Of a stretch of 64,000 bases of DNA, positions 44,914 to 54,156 are shown piece by piece. The stretch is from Sphingomonas sp. AOB5 (GTDB lineage: Bacteria; Pseudomonadota; Alphaproteobacteria; Sphingomonadales; Sphingomonadaceae). The number at the start of each line of letters is the position of its first letter. The first letter of the stretch is position 1. The DNA lies in assembly GCF_029433115.1 (NCBI RefSeq), contig NZ_JARNTV010000001.1:62001-126000 (forward strand), given 5' to 3'. Below the pieces are notes generated by a model, which was given only the letters and a program-made list of their open reading frames with translations, ran no database searches and was not told where the DNA came from. The position numbers and the translations under genes were made by a program.

Positions 44914-45291
44914 ATGCCCGTCGACGCCACCCAGCCTTACGACCCGAACAACATCTTCGCAAAGATCCTGCGCGACGAGATCCCGTCGAAGCGCGTCTAT
45001 GAGGACGAGTTCGCGCTCGCCTTCCACGACATCAATCCGGTCGCACCACAGCATATCCTGGTGATCCCCAAGGGCCCCTATGTCTCGTGGGACGATTTCT
45101 CGGCCAGGGGCAGCGATGCGGAGATCGCCGGGTTCGTCCGCGCCGTCGGCATCGTCGCGCGCGAGGCGGGAATGGTCGCGCCGGGCTATCGCCTGCTTGC
45201 CAATACCGGCACCGATTCCGGACAGGAAGTGCCCCACCTGCATGTGCACATCTTCGCAGGCAGGCGGATGGGGCCGATGCTGACGCGGTGA
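44914..45291 (+). CDS. HIT-family nucleotide-binding protein
   Basis: A 125-residue HINT-type protein: NNIFAKILRDEIPSKRVYEDEFALAFHDINPVAPQHILVIPK and the histidine triad QEVPHLHVHIFAGR. Such proteins hydrolyse nucleoside phosphoramidates. The ATG follows CGGAGAGTTTC; an earlier in-frame start would add a non-conserved segment. Confidence 0.93.
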   Translation: MPVDATQPYDPNNIFAKILRDEIPSKRVYEDEFALAFHDINPVAPQHILVIPKGPYVSWDDFSARGSDAEIAGFVRAVGIVAREAGMVAPGYRLLANTGTDSGQEVPHLHVHIFAGRRMGPMLTR

Positions 45292-45393
45292 GCCGTGGCC
45301 CAACTGTTATAAAATTATTGCGCCCCTCCGTTTTGCGGTTAGGCTTCGCGCCAATCATCACACCGGAACGGGATTCCGGCGAGGGGGAAACTC

Positions 45394-46959
45394 ATGGCAT
45401 CAGCTCCGAATAAGGGAATTGTGGGGCGCATGTTCGCCCGCAAGTCCATCGCGCAGGTACAGCGCGAAACCGCAAACAGCGAACTCAAGCGCACGCTCGG
45501 CAAATGGAATCTCCTGCTGCTGGGCATCGGCTGCATCATCGGCGCGGGCATCTTCGTCCGCACCGGCAGCGCCGCGGCGCTCCATGCCGGCCCAGCCGTG
45601 CTGCTATCGTTCGTGGTCGCGGGCATCGTCTGCGCGTTCGCGGGCCTCTGCTATGCCGAGCTTTCCTCGACCCTGCCGGTGTCCGGCTCGGCCTATACCT
45701 ATGGCTACACCACGCTGGGCGAGTTCATCGCCTGGGTGATGGGCGTGCTCCTCCTCCTCGAATATGGCATCGCCGCCTCGGTGGTCGCGGTCGGATGGGC
45801 AGGCTATGTCGTCAGCCTGCTCGGGGATTTCGGGATCCACATACCCGCGCAATTCACCGGGCCTGCCGGGCACCTTCTGATGAAGGACGGCGCGCCGGTG
45901 CTGGTCGACGGCGCAACCGTCACCACCATCTTCAATCTGCCCGCCTTCCTGATCTGCATCGCGCTCGCGCTGCTGCTGGTGATCGGCGTGTCGGAATCGG
46001 CCAAGGTCAACAACGTCATCGTCGCGATCAAGGTGAGCGTGCTCACCGCGTTCATCGTCGTCGGCGGCCTGATCGTGCTGTCGAAGTTCGGCGAGCTTTC
46101 GGCGGCCCACTGGGTCCCGTTCATCCCGGAGAACCAGGGTGACGGCAAGTTCGGCGTGGACGGCATCATGCGCGCCGCGTCGATCGTGTTCTTCGCCTAT
46201 ATCGGCTTCGAAGCGGTCTCGACCGCGGGTCAGGAAGCCAAGGATCCGGGCAAGGACATGCCGTTCGGCATCATCGGTTCGCTGGTCGTCTGCACCGTGA
46301 TCTACATGCTGGTCGCGGCGATCATGACCCTGCTGGTCCCCTATGCCTCGCTCAACGTGCCGGATCCGGTCGCGGTGGTCGTCGACAGCTTCGGCGAGCA
46401 GTGGGCTTGGCTGGCCAAGACGATCAAGATCGGCGCGATCATCGGCCTCACCTCGGTGGTGCTGGTGCTGATGTACGCCCAGACCCGCATCTTCTACACC
46501 ATGGCCCGCGACGGCCTGCTGCCGAAAGTGTTCTCGACCGTCCATCCCAAGTTCAAGACCCCCTGGGTCAACACGCTGGTCGTCGGCCTGCTCACCGCAG
46601 TCGCGGCGGGCTTCTTCGACATCAACGTGCTGGGCGACATGACCTCGGTCGGCACGCTCGCGGCCTTCGCGATCGTCTGCCTCTCGGTCATCTATCTCCG
46701 CCGTTCGGCGCCGGAGCTGCCGCGCGGCTTCAAGGTGCCCTTCTATCCGGTCACGCCGATCCTCGGCATCCTGTCGTGCGTCTATCTGATCACGACGGTG
46801 CCGGTGAGCGTGCTGATGTTCTTCCTGTGGTACATGCTGGGCGGCATCGTGCTGTACTTCGTGTACGGCATCTGGAACTCGAACCTGCAGAAGGGCGAGG
46901 ACCAGGACGACCAGCCGGACATGGGCGAATATGTCGCTCCGGTCGGCGAGCAGCCGTAA
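45394..46959 (+). CDS. APC-family amino-acid permease
   Basis: A 521-residue transporter with 12 or more membrane helices. The first helix has NLLLLGIGCIIGAGIFVRTGSAA, the substrate-site GxG motif of the APC superfamily, followed by LCYAELSSTLPVSGSAYTYGYTTLGEF. A 30-residue soluble N-terminus and an acidic C-terminus (EDQDDQPDMGEYV) lie in the cytoplasm. Closest in form to cationic amino-acid (CAT/YfnA) permeases; the substrate cannot be fixed. Own terminator downstream. Confidence 0.92.
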   Translation: MASAPNKGIVGRMFARKSIAQVQRETANSELKRTLGKWNLLLLGIGCIIGAGIFVRTGSAAALHAGPAVLLSFVVAGIVCAFAGLCYAELSSTLPVSGSAYTYGYTTLGEFIAWVMGVLLLLEYGIAASVVAVGWAGYVVSLLGDFGIHIPAQFTGPAGHLLMKDGAPVLVDGATVTTIFNLPAFLICIALALLLVIGVSESAKVNNVIVAIKVSVLTAFIVVGGLIVLSKFGELSAAHWVPFIPENQGDGKFGVDGIMRAASIVFFAYIGFEAVSTAGQEAKDPGKDMPFGIIGSLVVCTVIYMLVAAIMTLLVPYASLNVPDPVAVVVDSFGEQWAWLAKTIKIGAIIGLTSVVLVLMYAQTRIFYTMARDGLLPKVFSTVHPKFKTPWVNTLVVGLLTAVAAGFFDINVLGDMTSVGTLAAFAIVCLSVIYLRRSAPELPRGFKVPFYPVTPILGILSCVYLITTVPVSVLMFFLWYMLGGIVLYFVYGIWNSNLQKGEDQDDQPDMGEYVAPVGEQP

Positions 46960-46982
46960 GGCCAGCGTCGCAACTGGAAACG

Positions 46983-47013
46983 AAAAGGGCCGGGTTCACC
47001 CCCGGCCCTTTTT
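46983..47013 (+). terminator. rho-independent terminator after the permease gene
   Basis: AAAAGGGCCGGG and CCCGGCCCTTTTT arms around a six-base loop, ending in five Ts plus CTTT. 24 bases after the permease stop. Confidence 0.92.
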
Positions 47014-47042
47014 CTTTGATCGATTCACGTCGATAGCAAGCC

Positions 47043-47561
47043 ATGCCCAAAGCCGTCCGACTGTTACCGCACGATCCGCACTGGGCCGCGCTGGCCGCTG
47101 CGGAAGCCGAACGGATCCGCGCCGCGATCCCGATCGCGCTGGCCATCCATCATATCGGATCGACATCGATCCCCGGCATCGCCGCCAAGCCCATCCTCGA
47201 TCTGCTGGGCGTCGGCGAAAGCCTGACAGAACTCGACACGATGCGCACGGCGATGGAAACGCTCGGCTATCGCTGGCGCGGCGAATATGGCCTGCCCGGC
47301 CGCCGCTATTGCACCCTGACCGCCCCCGATACGGGCGAGCGCCGCGTCAATTTCCACAGCTATGCCGGCGGCGATCCGTCGATCCACCGCCACCTCGCCT
47401 TCCGCGACCATCTGCGCGCCACGCCCGCTCTCGCCGCCGAATATGAAGCGCTCGAGCTCGATTGCGCGGCCCGCAACGCAGCCAGCATCGACGATTATTG
47501 CGACTGCAAGGACGCCTGGATCAAACGCGTCGAAGCCGAAGCGGTGGCGGCGCTGCGATAG
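47043..47561 (+). CDS. GrpB-family (nucleotidyltransferase-fold) protein
   Basis: A 172-residue GrpB/UPF0157 protein: VRLLPHDPHWAALAAAEAERI, HIGSTSIPGIAAKPILDLLG with the nucleotidyltransferase-like GS and D-x-D-like positions, and RYCTLTAPDTGERRVNFHSYAGG. Its biochemical role is not settled. It is convergent with the hydrolase at 47565, only three bases between stops. Confidence 0.9.
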   Translation: MPKAVRLLPHDPHWAALAAAEAERIRAAIPIALAIHHIGSTSIPGIAAKPILDLLGVGESLTELDTMRTAMETLGYRWRGEYGLPGRRYCTLTAPDTGERRVNFHSYAGGDPSIHRHLAFRDHLRATPALAAEYEALELDCAARNAASIDDYCDCKDAWIKRVEAEAVAALR

Positions 47562-47564
47562 CGC

Positions 47565-48116
47565 TCAGGACACGGCGGCTAGGTCCGCCGCGACGGCACT
47601 CAGATCGTTGCCCAGCTGGTGATCGCGGCCATCGAGCAGGCGGGCGACTGCATCGGGCATCGTATGCACGTAAAGCTGGAGATGCGCGGGGGGCACCTCT
47701 TCGTCAGCGGTCCCGTGATAGAGGAACACCGGCGCACCAGCAGGCAGCCGCTCGCCAAAGTCGTGCCGCTCGGCCAGTTCGTCGCTGGGCCAGCCATGCT
47801 TGCCGATGAAGGGCGCGGCGATCAGGGCGAGCGCGCCGATACGGAAATCCGGAGCCTGTTCGGCCAGCGCATGGATCAGCATCGTGCCGCCCACCGAATG
47901 GCCGACCAGCACCGCGCCATCCTCGAGCCCGCCCAGCGCCTCGCGCAACGCGGGCCTCCATATGGCATATTGAGGATCGGCTTCGTCGGGCATGCGCGGA
48001 TAGATGACCGAATAACCGCCACCGAGTTCGCGCTTCAGGCTGGCGACGAGCTTGTCGTCCGAGCCATCATGCACGCCCTCTCCGGCGCCCTGAACGAACA
48101 GGATCTGTGTCGGCAT
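47565..48116 (-). CDS. RBBP9-like alpha/beta hydrolase
   Basis: A 183-residue serine-hydrolase-fold protein. Nucleophile elbow VLVGHSVGGTMLIHA, an Asp in FLYHGTADEEVPPAHL and a His in LDGRDHQLGND complete a triad. The N-terminus QILFVQGAGEGVHDGSDDKLVASLKREL and length suit the small RBBP9/YdeN group. The ATG follows GAGG at a fair distance; a GTG three codons upstream is the alternative start. Substrate unknown. Confidence 0.87.
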   Translation of the reverse strand: MPTQILFVQGAGEGVHDGSDDKLVASLKRELGGGYSVIYPRMPDEADPQYAIWRPALREALGGLEDGAVLVGHSVGGTMLIHALAEQAPDFRIGALALIAAPFIGKHGWPSDELAERHDFGERLPAGAPVFLYHGTADEEVPPAHLQLYVHTMPDAVARLLDGRDHQLGNDLSAVAADLAAVS

Positions 48117-48176
48117 GTCCTTCACCTCGCCAGCGTTGGAAGGTCCAACCCCGGCGAGGTGCGGAAAGTTTCGGCG

Positions 48177-49175
48177 TCAGCCCAGCGCGGCTTCCGCCAG
48201 CGCCTTCAGGTCCGCTTCGGGACGCGCGCCATAATGCTGGATGATCTCCGCCGCGCAGATCGCGCCGAGACGCAGCGAAGCCTCGACGCCGAGACCCTTG
48301 GCCTGGCCGTGGAGGAAGCCCGCTGCGAACAGGTCGCCCGCGCCGGTGGTGTCGACCACCTTGTCGATCGGCTCCGCGCCAACCGAAACCCGCTCGCCGC
48401 CGGCCAGCGCGATCGCACCCTTTTCCGATCGGGTGACGACCGTCAGCGGCACCTTGCCCGAGATATGCACGACCGCCGCTTCGAACTCGTCCTTCTCGCA
48501 CAGCGCGAGCAGCTCGTTCTCGTTGGCGAACAGGATGTCGATCAGCCCATCGGCGATCAGCTTGCGGAAATCGTCGCCATGTCGCGAGATGCAGAACACG
48601 TCGGACAAGGTGAAGGCCACCTTGCGGCCGTTCGAGCGGGCGATGTCGATCGCCTTGCGCATCGCGGCGCGCGGCTCTTCGGGATCCCACAGATAGCCTT
48701 CGAGATACAGGATCGCGCCGCTGGCGATCACGCTCTCGTCCAGCGCGCTGGCCGGCAGGAACTGCGAGGCGCCGAGGAAGGTGTTCATCGTGCGCTGGCC
48801 ATCCGGCGTCACGAAGATCAGGCAGCGCGCCGTGGTCGGGTCGCCTGCGCGCACTTCGGTGTCGAAATCGACGCCCGCCGCGCGGATATCGTGCGCGAAC
48901 ACGGTGCCGAGCTGGTCGTCGGCGACCTGACCGATGAACGCGCACTTGCCGCCCATCGCGGCGATGCCGGCGACGGTGTTGGCAGCCGATCCGCCCGAGA
49001 CTTCGCGACCCGGGCCCATCTTCGCATAGAGGGCATCGGCCTCCTGCGGCGAGAACATGAGCTGCATCGATCCCTTGGCGACGCCGATCTCTTCGATGAA
49101 CGCGTCATCGGCCTGCGAAAGAATATCGACGATCGCATTGCCGATCGCGACGACATCATAGGTGGCTGCTGTCAC
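48177..49175 (-). CDS. PfkB-family carbohydrate kinase, adenosine-kinase-like
   Basis: A 332-residue PfkB kinase. N-terminal VVAIGNAIVDILSQADDAFIEE and SGGSAANTVAGIAAMGGKCAFIGQVADDQLG, and the C-terminal signature VDTTGAGDLFAAGFLHGQAKG with the catalytic Asp. This set resembles bacterial adenosine kinases and fructokinase relatives. Start chosen at the GTG six bases after TTTGGAG; a TTG four codons upstream is possible. Divergent from the membrane-protein operon at 49231. Confidence 0.88.
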   Translation of the reverse strand: MTAATYDVVAIGNAIVDILSQADDAFIEEIGVAKGSMQLMFSPQEADALYAKMGPGREVSGGSAANTVAGIAAMGGKCAFIGQVADDQLGTVFAHDIRAAGVDFDTEVRAGDPTTARCLIFVTPDGQRTMNTFLGASQFLPASALDESVIASGAILYLEGYLWDPEEPRAAMRKAIDIARSNGRKVAFTLSDVFCISRHGDDFRKLIADGLIDILFANENELLALCEKDEFEAAVVHISGKVPLTVVTRSEKGAIALAGGERVSVGAEPIDKVVDTTGAGDLFAAGFLHGQAKGLGVEASLRLGAICAAEIIQHYGARPEADLKALAEAALG

Positions 49176-49230
49176 CGGAAACTCCAAATAGGTTGCGTTG
49201 CTCCCCTACGGACAGGCAAAGGAGAGCGCA

Positions 49231-49923
49231 ATGATCCACGCCCTCTTCCTCTCGCTCGGGCAATTGCTCGATCGGCGCGTGGCCGCGGTGTTCCTGAAGT
49301 CGCTTGCGCTCACCGCCTTGCTGTTCGCCGCCGCCGGCGTCGGGCTGTGGTGGGGCCTGCACTGGCTGATCGACAATTACGGCCCGTGGATGGGGATCAG
49401 CCGCGAAGGCGGGGTGGTCGCCGATATCATGACCATCGTGGTGATGCTGTTCGCCTGGTGGCTGCTGTTCCGCGCCATTGCCATCGGCGTGGTCGGCATC
49501 TTCGCCGACGAAGTGGTCGCCGCGGTCGAGGCACGTCACTATCCGCAGGCGCATGCGGCGGCACGCGACGTGCCCTTCGCGCGTTCGGTGGCGATGGGAC
49601 TTCGCTCGGCACTGCGCCTCATCGTCATCAACCTGCTGTTCGCGCCGGTCTATATCGTGCTGCTGGTCACCGGCGTGGGGACGGCCATCGCCTTCTTCGT
49701 GGTCAACAGCTGGCTGCTCGGCCGTGATCTGGGCGACATGGTCGCGGCGCGGCACATGGGCGCGCGCGACCTGCCCAAATGGCGGCAAAAGACCAGCTTC
49801 CGCCGCTTCATGCTCGGCTCGGTCGGCACCGGCGTCATGCTGGTGCCGGTGCTCAACCTGATCGGGCCGATCCTGGGCGCCGCGATGGCGACCCATGCCT
49901 ATCATCTCGGAAAGACCAAATGA
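49231..49923 (+). CDS. EI24/CysZ-like membrane protein
   Basis: A 230-residue polytopic protein with about five or six membrane helices: LFLSLGQLLDRRVAAVFLKSLALTALLFAAAGVGLW at the start, and the family GVGIFADEVVAAVEARHYP-like loop and LRLIVINLLFAPVYIVLLVTGVGTAIAFFVVNSWLLGRDLGDMVAARHM. EI24-domain proteins include the sulfate transporter CysZ, but most are unknown. GGAGAGCGCA precedes the ATG. ATGA overlap with the lipoprotein gene. Confidence 0.8.
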   Translation: MIHALFLSLGQLLDRRVAAVFLKSLALTALLFAAAGVGLWWGLHWLIDNYGPWMGISREGGVVADIMTIVVMLFAWWLLFRAIAIGVVGIFADEVVAAVEARHYPQAHAAARDVPFARSVAMGLRSALRLIVINLLFAPVYIVLLVTGVGTAIAFFVVNSWLLGRDLGDMVAARHMGARDLPKWRQKTSFRRFMLGSVGTGVMLVPVLNLIGPILGAAMATHAYHLGKTK

Positions 49924-50291
49924 GAGCTTTCGCCGTAACCCTCTCCGCGCTGACGCTCGCCGCGTGCGGCGGCACGACTGCCGAGATCGCCCGGCCCGCG
50001 CGCGCCGCGCCGATCCCGGTGCCGGTGACGCCCACCGCGATGGCCGCCGGACTCGACCGCGTACACGGCCAGCCTGCCACGCGCCTCATCGCCACCTTCG
50101 GCAAGCCGCAGATCGACCTGACCGAAGGCGCCGGCCGCAAGCTGCAATTCGCGGGACCGATCTGCGTGCTCGACGCCTATCTCTATCCCAAGGGCCGCGG
50201 CGAGGCGCTGGTGACGCATATCGATACCCGCCAGCGCGACGGCAGCCCGATCGATCAGGCCAGCTGCGTGGCGGCGCTGCAGAAGCAGTGA
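49920..50291 (+). CDS. small lipoprotein of unknown function
   Basis: A 123-residue protein with a lipoprotein signal (LTLAACGG, Cys 16), a Pro/Ala-rich linker, and a folded part VHGQPATRLIATFGKPQIDLTEGAGRKLQFAGPICVLDAYLYPKG-like with two cysteines. No family name. It overlaps both neighbours by four bases, so it is made with the EI24-like protein and the methyltransferase. Confidence 0.8.
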   Translation: MRAFAVTLSALTLAACGGTTAEIARPARAAPIPVPVTPTAMAAGLDRVHGQPATRLIATFGKPQIDLTEGAGRKLQFAGPICVLDAYLYPKGRGEALVTHIDTRQRDGSPIDQASCVAALQKQ

Positions 50292-50812
50292 GTGAGGAAG
50301 AATCGGACGGTGATCGGGCCTGCGCCGCAGCGCGCGGCCCCTATGCCGGCACGCCCAACCATCTCGACGCGCCCTTCTGGCAGACCCCGCTGCCCGTCGT
50401 CGAACGGCTGCTCGACCTTGCCGAAGCGGGGCCGGACGACCTGCTGATCGATCTCGGATGCGGCGACGGACGGATCGTCATCGCCGCCGCCCGGCGCGGC
50501 GCCCGCGCGATCGGGGTGGACATCGATGCCGAGCGGATCGCCGAAGCCGAAGCCGCCGCGCGAGAGGCGGGAGTCGCACACCTTACCGAGTTCCGCTGCG
50601 AAGACCTGTTTGCCACGCGCCTCGACGATGCGACCATCGTCTCGCTCTATCTCACTACCCTCGCCAACCGCCTGCTCGCCCCGCGGCTGAGGGCCGAGCC
50701 AAAGCCCGGCGCGCGGATTATCGGCTATTGCTTCCCGATGCACGACTGGCCCGCCGATATCAGCGAGACCGCCGATCATGTGCAGGTCAATCTGTGGCGG
50801 GTTCCCGGCTGA
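50288..50812 (+). CDS. class I SAM-dependent methyltransferase
   Basis: A 174-residue methyltransferase. Motif I is [20 protein letters not shown], the acidic residue of motif II is in [15 protein letters not shown], and the rest matches small Rossmann methyltransferases. After motif [28 protein letters not shown] is typical. Substrate unknown. It starts at a GTG in a GTGA overlap and its last 26 bases overlap queG head-on. Confidence 0.87.
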   Translation: MSEEESDGDRACAAARGPYAGTPNHLDAPFWQTPLPVVERLLDLAEAGPDDLLIDLGCGDGRIVIAAARRGARAIGVDIDAERIAEAEAAAREAGVAHLTEFRCEDLFATRLDDATIVSLYLTTLANRLLAPRLRAEPKPGARIIGYCFPMHDWPADISETADHVQVNLWRVPG

Positions 50813-51851
50813 GCCGCGCCAAGGCCCATCCGGCCGCTTCGCGCACCACGTCGTCGGGATCGTCGATCAGCCGCTCGACCACCGGCACCAGCGCCTTATC
50901 GCCGCTGTTCCCCGCCGCGATCAGGCAGTTGCGTACCATCCGGTCGCGCCCGATCCGCTTGATCGGCGAGCCGGAGAAGACCTGCCGGAACCCGGCATCG
51001 TCGAGCGACAGCAATTCCGCCAGTTCCGGCGCGACGAGTTCGGCCCGCGGCGCAAACGCCATGTTCGCCTGCGCGGCGGCGGCGAACTTGTTCCACGGAC
51101 ACACTGCCAGGCAATCGTCGCAGCCATAGATGCGGTTGCCCATCGCCGCGCGGAATTCCTCGGGGATCGGGCCTTTGTGCTCAATGGTCAGATACGAGAT
51201 GCAGCGCCGCGCATCGAGGCGGAACGGCGCGGGAAAGGCTTGGGTCGGGCATGCCGTCTGGCACGCGTCGCAACTGCCACAGGTCTCGACCCCGCGCGTG
51301 TCCGGCGCCAGATCCAGCGTTGTGTAGATCGCGCCGAGGAACAGCCAGCTGCCATGCGTCCGGCTGACCAGATTAGTGTGCTTGCCCTGCCAGCCCAGCC
51401 CAGCCGCCTCGGCCAGCGGCTTCTCCATCACCGGCGCGGTGTCGACGAACACTTTCAGGTCGGATGGCGACTGCTCGACCAGCCATCGCGCCAACGCCTT
51501 CAGCGCCCGCTTCACCACATCGTGATAATCGGCCCCCTGCGCATAAACCGAGATGCGGCCGCGATCCCCCTGCCCTTCCAGCGCCAGCGGATCGATCGCG
51601 GGCGCATAGCTCATGCCCAGCGAGATCACCGAACGCACTTCCGGCCACAGCCCCGCGGGGCTTTCGCGGTGATGCGCGCGCTCCTCCATCCAGATCATCG
51701 ATCCGTGCTTGCCCTCGGACAGCCATTCCCGCAGCCGCGCACCCGATTGCGGCGCGGCATCGGCACGCGCGATTCCGCAATCGGCGAACCCCAGTTCTGC
51801 CGCCTTCACCTTGATTTGCGCTTCGAGTGACTTGTCTTGCCGCACCACCAC
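50787..51851 (-). CDS. queG: epoxyqueuosine reductase
   Basis: A 354-residue cobalamin-dependent enzyme doing the last step of queuosine synthesis. Two [4Fe-4S] sites are visible: [13 protein letters not shown] and [13 protein letters not shown]. The N-terminal part carries [24 protein letters not shown] and [22 protein letters not shown]; a HEAT-like tail ends the protein. The start is a GTG among three in a row (GTGGTGGTG), with no strong ribosome site, so the exact start is open by one or two codons. tgt at 17800 acts in the same pathway. Confidence 0.95.
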   Translation of the reverse strand: MVVRQDKSLEAQIKVKAAELGFADCGIARADAAPQSGARLREWLSEGKHGSMIWMEERAHHRESPAGLWPEVRSVISLGMSYAPAIDPLALEGQGDRGRISVYAQGADYHDVVKRALKALARWLVEQSPSDLKVFVDTAPVMEKPLAEAAGLGWQGKHTNLVSRTHGSWLFLGAIYTTLDLAPDTRGVETCGSCDACQTACPTQAFPAPFRLDARRCISYLTIEHKGPIPEEFRAAMGNRIYGCDDCLAVCPWNKFAAAAQANMAFAPRAELVAPELAELLSLDDAGFRQVFSGSPIKRIGRDRMVRNCLIAAGNSGDKALVPVVERLIDDPDDVVREAAGWALARLSREPATD

Positions 51852-51887
51852 CCGCTACCACGAAGTGGATTATAGGAGTTACCCCGT

Positions 51888-52835
51888 TTGAGCGATGGTC
51901 TGGCCGTTAGCGCCAAGGGTCTGGTGAAGCGCTTCGGCGACCGCCGCGTGGTCGATGGCGTCGATATCGCCGTCCGCAAGGGGCTGATCTATGGCGTGCT
52001 CGGGCCGAACGGCGCGGGCAAGACCACCACGCTGCGAATGTTGCTGGGCATTATCGAACCGGACGGCGGCGAGCGCATGCTGCTCGGCCGCGACCGCCCA
52101 CGCGAAGCCAGCGACAGCGTCGGCTATCTGCCCGAAGAGCGCGGCCTCTATCCCGGCATGAAGTGCCGCGACGCCATCGCCTTCATGGGCGCCCTGCGCG
52201 GCCTGCCCTGGCGCGAGGGCCGCAAGCGCGCGGAACAGCTGCTGACCGATGCGGGCCTGGGCCACGCCATCGACGAGAAGATCCGCAAGCTCTCCAAGGG
52301 CATGGCCCAGCTCGTCCAGCTGCTCGGATCGGTCGTCCACGAACCCGAATTGCTGGTGCTCGACGAACCCTTTTCGGGCCTAGATCCGGTCAATCAGGAG
52401 AAACTGGAAAAGCTGATCATCGCCCAGCGCGACCGCGGCGCGACGATCCTCTTCTCCACCCATGTCATGGCCCATGCCGAGCGGTTGTGCGATCGCCTGT
52501 CGATCATCGCCGGCGGCAAGGTCCGCTTCGAAGGCACTGTCGCCGATGCCCGCGCCACCCTGCCCTTCAAGGCGCATTACACGCCGCATCATCACGCCGA
52601 TGGCCTGCGCGCGCTGCTGCCCAAAGATGCCGAGCGCGAAGGCGAGGACAGCTGGCGGTTCAGCGTCCCCAAGGAAGGGATCGAAGCGTTGCTGGTAAAG
52701 CTGATCGAGGCCGGGCACGGCATTTCGGGCCTGTCGATCGAGCGGCCCGGCCTGCATGACGCGTTCGTCCGCATCGTCGGCCCCGACGCATTGCGCGATG
52801 CCGGACCCGACGCGCTGACGGAGAACGCGGCATGA
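51888..52835 (+). CDS. ABC transporter ATP-binding protein (NatA-type)
   Basis: A 315-residue ATPase. Walker A is GPNGAGKTT, the signature is LSKGMAQLVQLLGSVVHEP, and Walker B is LLVLDEPFSGLDPVN. The last 90 residues form a DUF4162-like tail (FKAHYTPHHHADGLRALLPKDAER) seen in NatA and related export ATPases. It opens at a TTG with a TAGGAG ribosome site, and no ATG competes. Overlaps the permease gene by four bases. Confidence 0.92.
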   Translation: MSDGLAVSAKGLVKRFGDRRVVDGVDIAVRKGLIYGVLGPNGAGKTTTLRMLLGIIEPDGGERMLLGRDRPREASDSVGYLPEERGLYPGMKCRDAIAFMGALRGLPWREGRKRAEQLLTDAGLGHAIDEKIRKLSKGMAQLVQLLGSVVHEPELLVLDEPFSGLDPVNQEKLEKLIIAQRDRGATILFSTHVMAHAERLCDRLSIIAGGKVRFEGTVADARATLPFKAHYTPHHHADGLRALLPKDAEREGEDSWRFSVPKEGIEALLVKLIEAGHGISGLSIERPGLHDAFVRIVGPDALRDAGPDALTENAA

Positions 52836-54076
52836 GCAAGTTCCGCCGCGCCGTGCGCCAGACCCTCACCATCGCCCGCCGCGATTTCACCGCGACGGTG
52901 TTCACCCCCACCTTCCTGCTGTTCCTGCTGGCGCCGCTGATCATGCTCAGCTTCGGTCTGGTCGGCGGCATGGGCGCGAACAGCGTGTCGAACAGCGGCG
53001 AAGCCAAGCAGCGCATGGTCGTGATCGCACCCGCTACGCAGGCTGCGGCGCTGACCGAGATCGACAAGCAGATGCGCCTGCTGTTCCCGGCCGCAGCTCG
53101 CCCGCAGCTTCTGGTTCAGGCCCCGCATGGCGACACCTCGCGTCAGGCCCGCGCGATGTTCGATCGCGACGATTTCGAAGCCTCGGCAGTCATGTTCGGC
53201 CCGCTCGAAAAGCCGAAGATCCTGCGCGGCACCAATTCGTGGCGTGAGGCAGCGTATCTCGGCCAGCTCGCCGAACAGACGCTGCGCGCGGAAAAGGCCG
53301 GCGGCACTGCCCGGCTCAGCACGCCCGATATCGACGTGGTAACCCGCGGAGGTGCCTCGTCGAGCGGCAAGAGCCAAGCGGCCTTTTTCTCGGTGTTCGG
53401 CATCTTCTTCCTCACCCTGTTGCTGGCAGGTCAGGCGGTGGGCACCATGGCCGAGGAGCGATCGAACAAGGTGATCGAGATCCTGGCGGCCGCCATTCCC
53501 CTGGAGAGCGTATTCCTCGGCAAGCTGATCGGCATGTTCGGCGTGGCCTTGTTGTTCCTCGCCTTCTGGGGAACGCTGATCGGCAACGGCGCGCAATTGC
53601 TGCCCCCCGAAATCCTGCGCGGCTTTGCCGATATCGGGCCGGCGGTGGGCGGACCGATGTTCACCCTGCTGTTCATCGCCTATTTCACCATGTCCTACAT
53701 GCTGCTCGGCGCGGTGTTCCTCAGCGTCGGCGCGCTGGCATCGACCCAGCGCGAGATCCAGATGCTCTCGCTGCCGATCACCATCCTTCAGGTCGGCATG
53801 TTCGCCTTCGCGTCGTTCGGCGCGGCGAACCCGGACAGTTGGTCTACGATTGCATCGGAGATCTTCCCGCTCAGTTCGCCCATGGCGATGGCCGGGCGCG
53901 CGGCGAACTCGCCCGAGCTGTGGCCGCACGCGCTGGCGCTGGTGTGGCAGCTGCTCTGGGTCGGCATCACCGTGACGATCGGCGCCCGCGTGTTCCGCCG
54001 CGGCGTGCTGAAGTCGGGCAATGCGCCGCTCAAGCTGTTCGGACGGAAGAAAACGGCCCGGCCGATCGAAGCCTGA
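52832..54076 (+). CDS. ABC-2-type permease (NatB-like)
   Basis: A 414-residue membrane subunit. One N-terminal helix (TPTFLLFLLAPLIMLSFGLVGGMG) is followed by a large extracytoplasmic domain (about 60-185) and then five or six helices, beginning FFSVFGIFFLTLLLAGQAVGTMAEERSNKVIEILAAA, the conserved ABC-2 stretch. It forms an exporter with the ATPase before it. NatAB exports sodium in Bacillus; the substrate here is not known. Confidence 0.9.
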   Translation: MSKFRRAVRQTLTIARRDFTATVFTPTFLLFLLAPLIMLSFGLVGGMGANSVSNSGEAKQRMVVIAPATQAAALTEIDKQMRLLFPAAARPQLLVQAPHGDTSRQARAMFDRDDFEASAVMFGPLEKPKILRGTNSWREAAYLGQLAEQTLRAEKAGGTARLSTPDIDVVTRGGASSSGKSQAAFFSVFGIFFLTLLLAGQAVGTMAEERSNKVIEILAAAIPLESVFLGKLIGMFGVALLFLAFWGTLIGNGAQLLPPEILRGFADIGPAVGGPMFTLLFIAYFTMSYMLLGAVFLSVGALASTQREIQMLSLPITILQVGMFAFASFGAANPDSWSTIASEIFPLSSPMAMAGRAANSPELWPHALALVWQLLWVGITVTIGARVFRRGVLKSGNAPLKLFGRKKTARPIEA

Positions 54077-54103
54077 GATCGACGCGACTCTGGCGCTACT
54101 CTA

Positions 54104-54119
54104 TTGACACGCATGTCAG
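54104..54119 (+). promoter_or_regulatory. TTGACA-linked palindrome upstream of the P450 gene
   Basis: TTGACACGCATGTCAG carries the inverted arms TGACA and TGTCA four bases apart and includes a perfect TTGACA -35-like hexamer, 38-53 bases before the P450 start. Such overlap of a -35 box with a short palindrome is a common TetR-type operator layout. The -10 element is not clear. Confidence 0.4.
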
Positions 54120-54156
54120 TTAAAGGCCTACTCCGGCAAAATTATGGAGAGGCCCG

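Noticed and set aside
47619..49727. A 702-codon plus-strand frame spanning the hydrolase and kinase genes
   Set aside because: It covers two real minus-strand genes and part of a plus-strand one in another frame; composition is that of a shadow.
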